DNA from: Promethearchaeota archaeon
GTDB lineage: Archaea; Asgardarchaeota; Lokiarchaeia; Sigyniarchaeales; SOKP01
Reading direction: 5' to 3'
NCBI GenBank assembly: GCA_019058365.1
Contig: JAHPZE010000019.1
Coordinates: forward strand, 1 to 64,000
DNA length: 64,000 bases
Part shown: one piece after another, positions 1 through 9,146 of the stretch
How the letters are laid out: each line of letters starts with the position of its first letter
Numbering within the stretch: position 1 is the stretch's first letter
Notes under the pieces: model-generated
Seen by the model: only the letters and a program-made list of their open reading frames with translations
Told to the model about the DNA's origin: nothing
Database searches by the model: none
Program-made: the position numbers and the translations under genes

Positions 1-93
1 CAAAACCCACAAGCTATAAATATTTTTGTCGATGAAGGGAAATTAAAAATTATCTTCTTCACTAAAAGAATAATAAATATATTAGATAAGTAA
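1..93 (+). CDS. C-terminal end of an unidentified protein (partial)
   Basis: The first 30 codons in frame 1 are open and end in TAA at 91-93. The peptide contains FVDEGKLKIIFFTKRI and reads like a normal protein C-terminus rather than translated spacer. The gene would enter from outside the window and converge on the acyl-CoA synthetase, leaving a 24-base gap. Nothing about its function can be said. A chance open frame of this length is possible in such AT-rich DNA. Confidence 0.45.
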   Translation, partial: QNPQAINIFVDEGKLKIIFFTKRIINILDK

Positions 94-117
94 AAAGAAA
101 ATTAAAAATAATTAATC

Positions 118-1923
118 TCATTCTTTACGCAATTCACGTCTCAAAATCTTGCCTACGATAGATTTTGGTAGCTCAGGGACAATCTCAATCATTCTAGGAT
201 ATTTATATGGACTTATATTATTTTGACACCACTCTAGAAGATCCTCTTTAGTAATTTTTCCTTTATATTCGGGTTTGAGTGAGATAAAAGCTTTAATTTC
301 TTGTCCTGTTTCTGGATCCGGTACTCCAATGACTCCTACTTCACTTACAGCTTCATGCATATAAATCAAATCCTCAACTTCTCTTGGAAAGACAGCATGA
401 CCTTTTCTTTTAATCATATCTCTTTTTCTATCTTTGATACGCAAATACCCATCCTTATCAACACATCCAATATCTGAAGTATAATACCATTCAACACCCT
501 CAGAGTCTTTTCGTAATGCATAATCAGTGTCTTTTTTCCTTCCTAAATATCCAATCATAACTTGTGGACCTGAAAAACATATTTCTCCTATATATTGCAG
601 TTGATTTTCACCACAATTTTCGCAACTTTCATTTGGACAATGAGGTAGTAATTTTATACCAGTCTCAGCGTCTACTATTTTGAGTAATGTATCAGAAATA
701 GGAAAACCAACAGTATTTATTTTTTGAAATTCTTTTTTAAATGGATTCAAAGAAACTACTGGAGAACATTCTGACATTCCATATCCTTCGACAATACTTA
801 CACCAGTGATATTTTCAAATTCATTTTTAACTTCCTTGGGTATTGCTGATGCAGCACTTATACATGCTATTAGAGTACCTAATTTACCTTTATATTTTCT
901 TGAAGTAGGATCTTCGTTTATTTTTATATAAAGTGTAGGGACTCCAGGCATATATGTAGCTTTTTCTTTCATCATTATTTTTAATATATCCGATATTTTT
1001 TCTGGAGGTCGTGGTAATAGGATCATTTTCCAACCTTCTAAAACTGAAACAGTCATACCTATATTGCCAAAAGAATGAGCAAGTGGTACTACTAGCATCA
1101 TTCCTCCTTTACCCTTTAACTCATTCATTTCTGGTAATTGTGTTGACGCCCAGATATCTGTTTGAAGTGCATTAACTACCATTGAATAGTGAGACGTCAT
1201 TACGCCCTTTGGAACTCCTGTAGTTCCGCCCGTATATATTAAAACAGATATATCTTCTTTAAGATTTATATCTACTTTTGGAACGTTTATTGGAAGTCCA
1301 TCTTTTAAAACTTCTTGAAATTTATGGAATGTGATATGTTCTATTTTTTCTGGCCATTCTTTCATCCTCGGAACTTTTCTAAGAGCAGTTCCCAGTTTTG
1401 CTTTTAAAGGAGGTAAATATTCTGCCAATCCTGTTAAGATGATATTTTTTAATGTTGACATTTTGCTTAATTCCTTACCAAGAAGGTATTCTTCATATAA
1501 ATAATCTAAGATTATGAGTGTGTTAGCTTTTGAGTCGTTTACTTGATGGACAATCTCAACAAATCGATTTACAGGAAGTATTGGATTTGAAGTTCCCCCA
1601 ATTCGAACGACTGCCCAATGAACAATAAGATATTGGGGAATATTTGGTAAATCAATACACACAACATCTCCTTTTTTTACACCTATTTTTGACAATGCGG
1701 TCGCAAATTGATCCACGAGAGTATCTAATTCTAGATATGTCATTCGGAAACCTTCAAAATATACTGCTTCAGAATCGGGGTATTTAAGAGCAGTCCTACT
1801 TAAAAGTTCTCCTAAAGGGATAGCATTATAATCAACATGTCTAGGTGTTTCCTTTGGCCATTTTTTATTTATTCCGTAAAATTTTATTAGATCCTTTTGA
1901 TTCATTTCGACATTCATTTTCAT
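118..1923 (-). CDS. Long-chain fatty-acid-CoA ligase (AMP-forming acyl-CoA synthetase)
   Basis: An adenylate-forming (ANL) enzyme that activates a carboxylic acid, probably a fatty acid, with ATP and CoA. Seen: the phosphate loop YTGGTTGVPKGVM near residues 229-241, the VEGYGMSE motif, the C-terminal hinge DGYLRIKDRKRDMIKRKG, and the terminal catalytic lysine in SIVGKILRRELRKE. At 601 residues it is a little longer than many homologues. Just before the GEICFSGPQV strand it carries a short insert with three cysteines, C-x4-C-x2-C, which could bind metal. Three in-frame ATGs lie close together (1923, 1917, 1905) and no Shine-Dalgarno decides between them. With the enoyl-CoA hydratases at 9-10.7 kb it suggests fatty or branched acyl-CoA metabolism. 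The exact substrate cannot be read from sequence. Confidence 0.9.
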   Translation of the reverse strand: MKMNVEMNQKDLIKFYGINKKWPKETPRHVDYNAIPLGELLSRTALKYPDSEAVYFEGFRMTYLELDTLVDQFATALSKIGVKKGDVVCIDLPNIPQYLIVHWAVVRIGGTSNPILPVNRFVEIVHQVNDSKANTLIILDYLYEEYLLGKELSKMSTLKNIILTGLAEYLPPLKAKLGTALRKVPRMKEWPEKIEHITFHKFQEVLKDGLPINVPKVDINLKEDISVLIYTGGTTGVPKGVMTSHYSMVVNALQTDIWASTQLPEMNELKGKGGMMLVVPLAHSFGNIGMTVSVLEGWKMILLPRPPEKISDILKIMMKEKATYMPGVPTLYIKINEDPTSRKYKGKLGTLIACISAASAIPKEVKNEFENITGVSIVEGYGMSECSPVVSLNPFKKEFQKINTVGFPISDTLLKIVDAETGIKLLPHCPNESCENCGENQLQYIGEICFSGPQVMIGYLGRKKDTDYALRKDSEGVEWYYTSDIGCVDKDGYLRIKDRKRDMIKRKGHAVFPREVEDLIYMHEAVSEVGVIGVPDPETGQEIKAFISLKPEYKGKITKEDLLEWCQNNISPYKYPRMIEIVPELPKSIVGKILRRELRKE

Positions 1924-2037
1924 ACATGTTTATTTTTTTAGAAATATGTAATATTCTTCATTTCTATAATATATAAAATTTTAAGAAAATTAGTTCAAAA
2001 AAAAAAATTGTTGTAATATTACAAAATAGATGGTTTT

Positions 2038-2475
2038 CTAAATTCGCATTTTGTATAAATTTTTATCTGGGATAAAACTCATCATAATTAAATCATCTCT
2101 TATTTCCCAACCTAAATTCCGATAAAATTCAACAACATCTTTATTATATTTTTCAATAAATAAATGTATCTTATGGACACCGATTTTACGAAATTTTTCT
2201 ATTAATTCATCCATTATCATTTTACCATATCCTTTCTTTTGATAATCTGGATCGATAGCAAGATGATGGACATAACCTCTTCTCCCATCAAACCCCCCAA
2301 TTACAACACCAATAATTCTATTATTAACTTTTCCAATTAAAAATAGATTTGGATTTCGTTGAAGCATTTTCTCAAGTTCATCTCTTGTATCCGTTGACCC
2401 AACATTGATTCCTGATCTCCTCCAGAGTTTAATAACGTTTTCATATGATTCCATAGTAAATTTTTCAATTTTCAT
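2038..2475 (-). CDS. GNAT-family N-acetyltransferase
   Basis: A small single-domain acetyltransferase of 145 residues, the usual size for the family. The acetyl-CoA binding region is clear: HHLAIDPDYQKKGYGKMIMDE (strand beta4 followed by the Q/R-x-x-G-x-G/A loop), followed by the HLFIEKYNKDVVEFYRNLGW segment typical of RimI-like enzymes. The family moves an acetyl group from acetyl-CoA to an amine, often a protein N-terminus or a small metabolite; the acceptor here is unknown. It is transcribed in the same direction as the acyl-CoA synthetase with a gap of about 114 bases, so co-transcription is possible but not shown. Confidence 0.85.
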   Translation of the reverse strand: MKIEKFTMESYENVIKLWRRSGINVGSTDTRDELEKMLQRNPNLFLIGKVNNRIIGVVIGGFDGRRGYVHHLAIDPDYQKKGYGKMIMDELIEKFRKIGVHKIHLFIEKYNKDVVEFYRNLGWEIRDDLIMMSFIPDKNLYKMRI

Positions 2476-2743
2476 GTGTTTTAAAATTATATGGTTAATT
2501 AACGTTATTATATCAAATTTATTGAATGATTTAAAACATTCTAATAATGGTTTTAAAAGTAATTTTGAGGAATTACCTAAAAAAAATAAAAATCAATAAT
2601 CACTAATTTTTTGAATATTCAAAGAATATACCAAATTTTAAAAAATTTGAATTAATTTGAGAAGTTAATAAGAATATATAATATGCACTACAAAGAAATA
2701 CAAAATAATTTTAAGATTTTAAGAATGTTGAAAAGTGTAAAAC

Positions 2744-2748
2744 AGGAG
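2744..2748 (+). promoter_or_regulatory. Shine-Dalgarno AGGAG setting the start of the LRR-TIR gene
   Basis: AGGAG lies 11 nt before ATG 2760. An in-frame GTG at 2748 overlaps this site and so is an unlikely start, which favours the ATG. Confidence 0.6.
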
Positions 2749-2759
2749 TGATAAATAAA

Positions 2760-4352
2760 ATGAGTAATGATAAGAATATAATTAAAGAATTAGTAAAAAT
2801 AACTGAAAAAGAATTTAATGTGAGAACTTATGCTGTAAAAAATGATTTTAATTTTTGTTATTATGTTGAAGATGATTCTGTAAAATATCTTGGTTTGGAT
2901 TTAGCAAAACTAAATCTAGACGCAAATAAATTAAAACTTGTGGAAGAATCTATTAGGAAACTACAAAATTTAAAAGGATTAAGTATAAGGTATCCTAAAA
3001 ATAATAATTTACCTGAATGGTTTAATGAATTTAACGATATGGAGAGTCTAAGCTTAGAAAATAATGATTTAGTAATAATACCCGAATGGATCAAAGAATT
3101 CAAGAAGTTAGCTTATTTAAACTTAGAATCCAATGATATTTCTATTTTACCCGAATGGTTAACTGCTTTAAATGAATTAAAAGAATTTTTAATAAGGAAT
3201 AATTTTAATCTTGAATGGAATGATAAGAATCTTAACATTCTAAAAAGTTTCTATAAAAAAAATTTAAAAATAAGCGCTCCAAGATTATTCGAATTTATGA
3301 TTCAACATGATCTTTCAAAAGATAAAACAGAAATAATTAAGGAACTCGAAAAAGAAAATTCGGAGAAAGAAAGACAACACCAATACGTTAATCCGATTAA
3401 TATGAAGATCGAGCATGGAAATGTTGTTGAATGGCGTATATCTCAATATAATATTAAATCTTTACCTGATAACTTCGGAGTATTCAAAAATATAAGATCC
3501 TTGACGATTATTAATACACCAATCGAATATTTACCCAATTCTTTTGGAGAGTTGACTAATCTTGAGTTTCTTGATTTATCTAATAATCGCCTTAAATCTC
3601 TACCAGACTCTTTTACCAATTTAACTATGATATCTAATTTAAATTTGAGCAATAATCAATTTACAGAGATTCCCACTGTTTTATGGGCTCTTAAAGAATT
3701 AACCGATTTGAATTTAAGCAATAATCCCTTAAACGACGAAGAAAAGAATATCATACAGAAAGTTCCTGATTTAATAAGAGATTACCTTAGAAAAAAAGCC
3801 ACTATAAGAATTTTTATCTCTCATGCAGTTATAGATTTTGAACCTTACCGAATAGGAGAACTTGTAAAATTTTTAGAAAACCAAAAAGAAATCTCGGAAG
3901 TTTATTTTTGTGAGGAAGATCTTGCCGGAAATATCGATGAGTGGATGCTAGAGACAGTACAAAAATGCCAATTATTACTATTTATTGCAACGAAAAAATC
4001 AGTATTTGCCTCAGTTGATTGTCAAAATGAATTACAACTTGCTAATAAGTTTTCAATACCAATTATTCCGATAAAGGGATATGATGTAGATTGGTCAGAT
4101 TTAGCAGAAAGAAATTTATCTCGTGAATTAGGACTGGAATTTGATAAAGATAACTTTGATGCATTTTGTGGAAATTTAAATGCTTATATTGAGAATTTCA
4201 AGCGTGAAATTGATTTAATGGGGAAAGAGGAACGGAGACAAGGCATTATAGATATCTATGAACGATTTCGACTTATGCTAGATGAAACCCTTAGTGATAT
4301 TAAAAGAAAAATAGACTCATTAGGGGATAGAATCACACAACTTGAAAAGTAA
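2760..4352 (+). CDS. Leucine-rich-repeat protein with C-terminal TIR domain
   Basis: A 530-residue protein (from ATG 2760) with two LRR blocks, about residues 60-155 and 225-330, with repeats such as LTNLEFLDLSNNRLKSLPDSF. They are separated by a charged helical stretch. A TIR domain follows at about 348-475: box 1 is IFISHA (351-356), the BB-loop-like region is CEEDLAGNI, and S-x7-C-x2-E ends at Glu424, the position of the catalytic glutamate in NAD-cleaving TIR enzymes. The C-terminus (about 490-530) looks like a coiled coil. Known: bacterial and archaeal TIR proteins often act in antiviral immunity, with a partner domain as sensor. Inferred: the LRRs sense or bind a protein and the TIR acts on NAD or scaffolds. 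The next gene is a restriction-modification protein, which supports a defence role. A signalling role is the alternative. No transmembrane segment or signal peptide is seen. Confidence 0.8.
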   Translation: MSNDKNIIKELVKITEKEFNVRTYAVKNDFNFCYYVEDDSVKYLGLDLAKLNLDANKLKLVEESIRKLQNLKGLSIRYPKNNNLPEWFNEFNDMESLSLENNDLVIIPEWIKEFKKLAYLNLESNDISILPEWLTALNELKEFLIRNNFNLEWNDKNLNILKSFYKKNLKISAPRLFEFMIQHDLSKDKTEIIKELEKENSEKERQHQYVNPINMKIEHGNVVEWRISQYNIKSLPDNFGVFKNIRSLTIINTPIEYLPNSFGELTNLEFLDLSNNRLKSLPDSFTNLTMISNLNLSNNQFTEIPTVLWALKELTDLNLSNNPLNDEEKNIIQKVPDLIRDYLRKKATIRIFISHAVIDFEPYRIGELVKFLENQKEISEVYFCEEDLAGNIDEWMLETVQKCQLLLFIATKKSVFASVDCQNELQLANKFSIPIIPIKGYDVDWSDLAERNLSRELGLEFDKDNFDAFCGNLNAYIENFKREIDLMGKEERRQGIIDIYERFRLMLDETLSDIKRKIDSLGDRITQLEK

Positions 4353-4475
4353 AACGAACTCATAAAAAAATATATTCTTTTAACTTTTCATTTTTAAAAT
4401 TATAGAAAGATTATTTATACAAGTCTCAAAAAATTAATATAAAATCTTTTTATTTATTTAAAAACAAATCTAATA

Positions 4476-7007
4476 ATGACATTCCAGAAAACATTAAAAG
4501 ATGAAGATTCAAAACCAAATGAAGGATATCATAGAGATTATATAAGTGGAGTGCTTACTAAATCAACTCCTGAAGAGATTGAAGCAGTACAGCCATTTGG
4601 AAAAAAATTAGTTAAAGATCTTGGATATTTAAAAAAGCAAATTCAAACAAGACCACAATTTTATATAAAAAAGGGTTCTCAAAAAATTGGTCCTGTCGAT
4701 ATTGCAGTATTTGAGAATGAAAAAAAACATCCTGATGATCTATATATCATCGTAGAATGTAAATCAAGTTCTAAAGAAGAAGGAAAACAGCAACTTAAGT
4801 CATATATGAATCCTTCTACCGCGGTTTTAGGCGTGTGGTTTAATGGATTAGACCATTTATATATTCAAAAAGTCATAACGAAGGGAAATAAAATCACCTA
4901 TAAAGAAATCCCTAATATCCCTAGAAAAGGACAAAGAATTGAAGATATTGGAAAATATAAAAGAAATGATTTAATCATCCCAAATAATTTAACATTGTTA
5001 TTTAAAGAAATTCGTAATCATTTAGCGGGATCTTTAACTGGTGTTACTAGAGATGAGACAATTGCTCAACAAATAATAATATTACTTTTTTGTAAGATTT
5101 ATGATGAAATTGAAACCAAAACAGACGATCAAATTTTATTTAGAGTAGGAGTAGATGAACCAGCAAATTTAGTGAGAGATCGTATAGAAAAACTATTCCT
5201 AAAAGTAAAAACTATGTATCAGGAAATATTTACAAAAGAAGATCAAATAGAACTTGATGAAAAATCTTTAATATATATTATCGGTCAACTTCAGGATTAT
5301 TGTTTAACAGAAGCAGAAAGAGATGCTATAAGAAAAGCATTTGAAGTATTTATTGGCCCCGCTTTAAGAGGAAGTGAAGGACAGTTTTTTACTCCTAGAA
5401 ATGTTATTAAGATGTGCTTTGATATTATTGATCCGAATATTGGAGATGTTATTATTGATCCTGCTTGTGGTTCTGGAGGTTTTTTAGTTATTGCTTTAAC
5501 TGAAGTTTTAAAAAAATTGGAGAAAGAGCGAGATAATAGAAAATGGAATGATTTAATATTTTATCAAGAAAGAAATAAAATTCTTCATAAATGCTTTAAA
5601 GGAATTGATAAGGATAAATTTCTAACAAAAGTCACAAAAGCTTATATGGCAATTATAGGTAATGGTAAAGAAAATATCTTTTGTGAAAATTCATTGGAAC
5701 TTCCAGAAAATTGGAAAACAAAAACCCAAATGAATATAAATTTTAATAATTTTGATGTATTACTTACTAATCCTCCATTTGGATCTAAAATAAAGATTAA
5801 AGGTGATCGGATACTATCTCAATATCATCTAGGATATAAATGGGCTGCTAAAGAAGGAATTATTTCAAAAACCAATAGTCTTAGAAATAGCCAAGCACCC
5901 CAAATCTTGTTCATCGAAAGATGCCTACAACTTTTACGAGAAAATGGAAAAATGGCAATTGTTTTACCTGAAGGACTTCTGGGTAATCCTACTCAAGAAT
6001 ATATTAGAAAATTTATTTTTGAAAATTCCAAAGTATTAGCAGTTATCGATGCTCCTGTAGAAACTTTTCTACCAAATACTAGTACAAAGACCTGCATCTT
6101 ATTCCTTCAGAAATGCGTTGTAAAGAATGAGAATTATAAAATATTTATGGCAATCGCAAAGAAATGTGGTCATGATTCAAGAGATAATATTATCTATAAA
6201 ATAAAAAAAGATGGTGAATATATTTATAATGAAGAAGGTAAGAAAATAATAGATGATGATTTTTTATTAATAAGTAAACAACATCAGCTAATTAATTACA
6301 AAAAAACAGCAAAGTTTGATAGAAAGGGTTTCTTAGTTTCACTTTCAGAGTTAAGATCTTATAGCATCATCCCAAGATTCTATAATCCAACTATAAAGGA
6401 AGATTTAGACAAACTTCATGATAAATATGATTTGATAACCATTGGCGATTTAATAAACATGAAAATTTTATCATTTCATAATGGTAAAGGAGTTGAGAAA
6501 AAATATTATGGAACTGGAGATATTCCTTATATCAGAACATCTGATATTACTAATTGGGAATTAAAAGTTGATCCTACTTACGGTATATCTGAAGAGATAT
6601 ATGAAAAGTATAAACAAGATCTAAAAATATATGACATTCTTTTTGTTATGGATGGAGGACGTTTAATAGGTAACAATTGTATATTATTCGAAGAAAGAGA
6701 TACTAAGTGTTTGATACAAACTCATTTTCAGATTTTGCGTTGTGAAAAGTGGGATATTTTAAATCCTTTTTTACTTCTATATCTTTTAAATACACCAATT
6801 ATGAAGAAACAAGTGAAAGCAAATATTGTTATTCAATCTACTCTTGCAACTATTGGGGAAAGAACAAAAGACTTATATTTGCCTATTCCTAAAGACCCTA
6901 AAATTAGAGAGAAATTAGCCAAAAAAACAAGATTAATAATTGAAGAGAGAGCAAGATTCCGAAGAGAAATTGAAGAAATATCAAAGATTTCCTTAGAAGA
7001 TAATTAA
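4476..7007 (+). CDS. Single-chain restriction-modification protein (nuclease, N6-adenine methylase and specificity domains)
   Basis: An 843-residue fusion. Residues about 20-135 look like the HsdR N-terminal nuclease fold: GPVDIAVF (Asp75) and IIVECKSS (Glu94, Lys96) form a PD-(D/E)xK site. A type I HsdM-like methylase follows, with FTPRNV (305-310), the SAM-binding DPACGSGG (328-335) and catalytic NPPF (432-435). The C-terminal 200 residues resemble an HsdS target-recognition half, with GDIPYIRTSDITNW and a closing helix. No helicase is present, so it should not translocate DNA; the order matches type IIG enzymes, which cut and methylate with one chain. No separate hsdR or hsdS gene is nearby. 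A T/A-rich TATA-like stretch lies about 20-25 bases before the ATG, suggesting a short or absent leader. Site and cutting activity are unknown. Confidence 0.85.
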   Translation: MTFQKTLKDEDSKPNEGYHRDYISGVLTKSTPEEIEAVQPFGKKLVKDLGYLKKQIQTRPQFYIKKGSQKIGPVDIAVFENEKKHPDDLYIIVECKSSSKEEGKQQLKSYMNPSTAVLGVWFNGLDHLYIQKVITKGNKITYKEIPNIPRKGQRIEDIGKYKRNDLIIPNNLTLLFKEIRNHLAGSLTGVTRDETIAQQIIILLFCKIYDEIETKTDDQILFRVGVDEPANLVRDRIEKLFLKVKTMYQEIFTKEDQIELDEKSLIYIIGQLQDYCLTEAERDAIRKAFEVFIGPALRGSEGQFFTPRNVIKMCFDIIDPNIGDVIIDPACGSGGFLVIALTEVLKKLEKERDNRKWNDLIFYQERNKILHKCFKGIDKDKFLTKVTKAYMAIIGNGKENIFCENSLELPENWKTKTQMNINFNNFDVLLTNPPFGSKIKIKGDRILSQYHLGYKWAAKEGIISKTNSLRNSQAPQILFIERCLQLLRENGKMAIVLPEGLLGNPTQEYIRKFIFENSKVLAVIDAPVETFLPNTSTKTCILFLQKCVVKNENYKIFMAIAKKCGHDSRDNIIYKIKKDGEYIYNEEGKKIIDDDFLLISKQHQLINYKKTAKFDRKGFLVSLSELRSYSIIPRFYNPTIKEDLDKLHDKYDLITIGDLINMKILSFHNGKGVEKKYYGTGDIPYIRTSDITNWELKVDPTYGISEEIYEKYKQDLKIYDILFVMDGGRLIGNNCILFEERDTKCLIQTHFQILRCEKWDILNPFLLLYLLNTPIMKKQVKANIVIQSTLATIGERTKDLYLPIPKDPKIREKLAKKTRLIIEERARFRREIEEISKISLEDN

Positions 7008-7112
7008 TAAAAGATTATTGAGAAAGATTTCTCTATAATATATGATAATAATAATTAAGAACAAATTAAATAAATAATAGTACTGATGAAAATGATTTAT
7101 TTTCTTCTTGAT

Positions 7113-8834
7113 TTATATATTATATTTACTTAACTCAAGTAAAGCTTCGTCTGATTTACGTTCTAATTCTTTTAATGCATCTTCATTCTCATCATCTAAA
7201 GCTCTTTTAATAATTGTGTTGATTTCAACTAATTCTCTTATACTTTCTGCATTATTAGTAAATAATTGAATAAATTTAGTTATCTCCATAAAACGAACAT
7301 TTCTTTTATATTTTAATTTAAGAGAATTTAGTTTCATTTTAAGTGTTTCGAATATTTTTTCGCTGTATATACCATAAAAGACAAGAATTACACTTCGATT
7401 TTTAACTAAATATTTCTTTTCTGGATTTATTTTATCAAGAACACATACATTAAATCTCACTAAATTTGGAATGGTATAGTCAATAAATAAAGCTTTAAAT
7501 TTGCTTAATGAACTATCTGAAGAGGATTTTAATATATCAATTAATTTTTGTTGTGTACTTACTTCTAGTGCACTATCAATTCTATGAAGACTTTTAGGGT
7601 AATTGAACTGATATTCATGCTTGGAAATAACTCCTAATTTAAGCCATAATTTTCTAAAAAAGTTTTCTAGTATGGGGTGTGATTGACGACCTATATAAGA
7701 TGCTCTCTCTCCTAATCTAATTCTAGGAATTTCATTTAGTAAATTTATGGCACATTCACACTCATTTGGAGTGTAGGCTTTATTTTTGTTCAAAATATTT
7801 TTAATTTCAACAATTGTTTCTCGAGAAATAAATGTCTCATATAATAAATAATCCGCAAGTAATTTTCTCCCACCAATTTCTCTACTAAGTTGTGTTAGAG
7901 TAAATAATCCTTTATTATCCCTTCCTTTATTAAATTTTCTTAATTCTGCTTGAGATTTTCTTTTAAACCTAGCTTTAGTTAAAGCATAGAGGGTAAATAT
8001 TAATCCATCGTATTGTTGTCTCATTATTTCTGCATTTTCACTACTAAAAATACCTTGTTGAACCATTTCCTGATATATAATATCAATCGCTCCTGTTTTA
8101 AACCATTCAAAAGTCTTTCTATTCTTAAATTTAAAACTTTTATAATCTAGCAATAAAATATTTGTAGTTAATGTAAAATATTTTGAATACTGTTCAGATT
8201 TTGAATTTTTGATTCTTTTCTTTATGTCACTTAGATAATTTGGATTCATACCCAAACTCTTAGATATTGATAATAGGGAATGAGGATCTCTTTTAGATTG
8301 TCCCATTTTTTCCCAAATCGTACAGTCATCTAAAAGAAAAGCAAGTTTTATGATAAAATCCATCTTTGGGTAATTTTTATTGATATAGGCATCCATAGCT
8401 AATTTAATTATTTTTTGACTTTTTAAAATTCTATCTTCATATTCCTGAAAGAATCTCATTATATTAGCTCGTATCTTTCTGAATTCAAGATCAGATAATA
8501 TAATGAGTCTATTATAATCTAAAACTATTAACCAGCTCCTTGCTTTTGATCGAGATACTCCTAAAAATTTACCTATATTATAATGTGAGATTGAGTTAGG
8601 AACTTGCTGCTGAGGATGAAAAATGTTTTTTCCTTGTATGAACGTAAATTCGTTTTGCTCTTTATGTTTAAAGTGATATTGCTCTAATACCCTTTTATTT
8701 TTATATATTTGATTTAAAATGATTTTAATTAATCTCGTAGCACTATTATCTTTTCTATTGAAGGAAAATCGTGAAGTTTCTGAATCATCGATTTTCTTTA
8801 TCAAGCCACCAAATTTCTTATATATCTCTGCCAT
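7113..8834 (-). CDS. Unrecognised 573-residue protein, possible DNA-binding or nuclease-fold protein
   Basis: I do not recognise the family. Visible features: an HTH-like segment near residues 88-108 (IGKFLGVSRSKARSWL), a second HTH-like stretch near residues 190-206 (SLLSISKSLGMNPNYLS), a basic middle region, and near 417-500 a pattern of HRIDSALEV, then KALFIDYTIP, then VILVFYG. That pattern loosely resembles the Asp...Asp/Glu spacing of restriction-endonuclease-like folds. The last 40 residues are helical and acidic. No membrane segment or signal peptide is seen. It converges on the restriction-modification gene with a 105-base gap. Location suggests defence or DNA transactions, but that is inference from neighbours only. 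Confidence 0.75.
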   Translation of the reverse strand: MAEIYKKFGGLIKKIDDSETSRFSFNRKDNSATRLIKIILNQIYKNKRVLEQYHFKHKEQNEFTFIQGKNIFHPQQQVPNSISHYNIGKFLGVSRSKARSWLIVLDYNRLIILSDLEFRKIRANIMRFFQEYEDRILKSQKIIKLAMDAYINKNYPKMDFIIKLAFLLDDCTIWEKMGQSKRDPHSLLSISKSLGMNPNYLSDIKKRIKNSKSEQYSKYFTLTTNILLLDYKSFKFKNRKTFEWFKTGAIDIIYQEMVQQGIFSSENAEIMRQQYDGLIFTLYALTKARFKRKSQAELRKFNKGRDNKGLFTLTQLSREIGGRKLLADYLLYETFISRETIVEIKNILNKNKAYTPNECECAINLLNEIPRIRLGERASYIGRQSHPILENFFRKLWLKLGVISKHEYQFNYPKSLHRIDSALEVSTQQKLIDILKSSSDSSLSKFKALFIDYTIPNLVRFNVCVLDKINPEKKYLVKNRSVILVFYGIYSEKIFETLKMKLNSLKLKYKRNVRFMEITKFIQLFTNNAESIRELVEINTIIKRALDDENEDALKELERKSDEALLELSKYNI

Positions 8835-9146
8835 AATTAAACATTTAATTAGATATACTCTCTTTTTTAATTTCCAATTATTTCTTATAATAAAACAAAA
8901 TATATTTCCCCGCCATTGCTAAGAAAATAAACGCCCATTTCTATATTTAAAATTAGGGTGGGTAATTATTTTACAAATTTGCACTTTTTATTTTTTCAAT
9001 TATTATTATGTGTTTCCAAGTGTTTCCTAATCAATAATGTGTTATAAATGTCTATTTTGATAAACATATATTTCATACTCAAGAGTGTATTGGTGAAATT
9101 ATTATTAATTGGATTGTTTTTTATTAATTGAAAATTAAAGTTAATT
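8835..9146. other. 312-base intergenic region between divergent genes
   Basis: The region is AT-rich with no convincing open frame. It must hold the promoters for the leftward 573-residue gene and the rightward enoyl-CoA hydratase pair. GTGTTTCC occurs twice close together (near 9010-9029), which could be a protein site but is short. Nothing else can be supported. Confidence 0.6.

Noticed and set aside
2405..2599. 64-residue plus-strand frame overlapping the GNAT gene
   Set aside because: Half lies antisense to a clear GNAT; no ribosome site.
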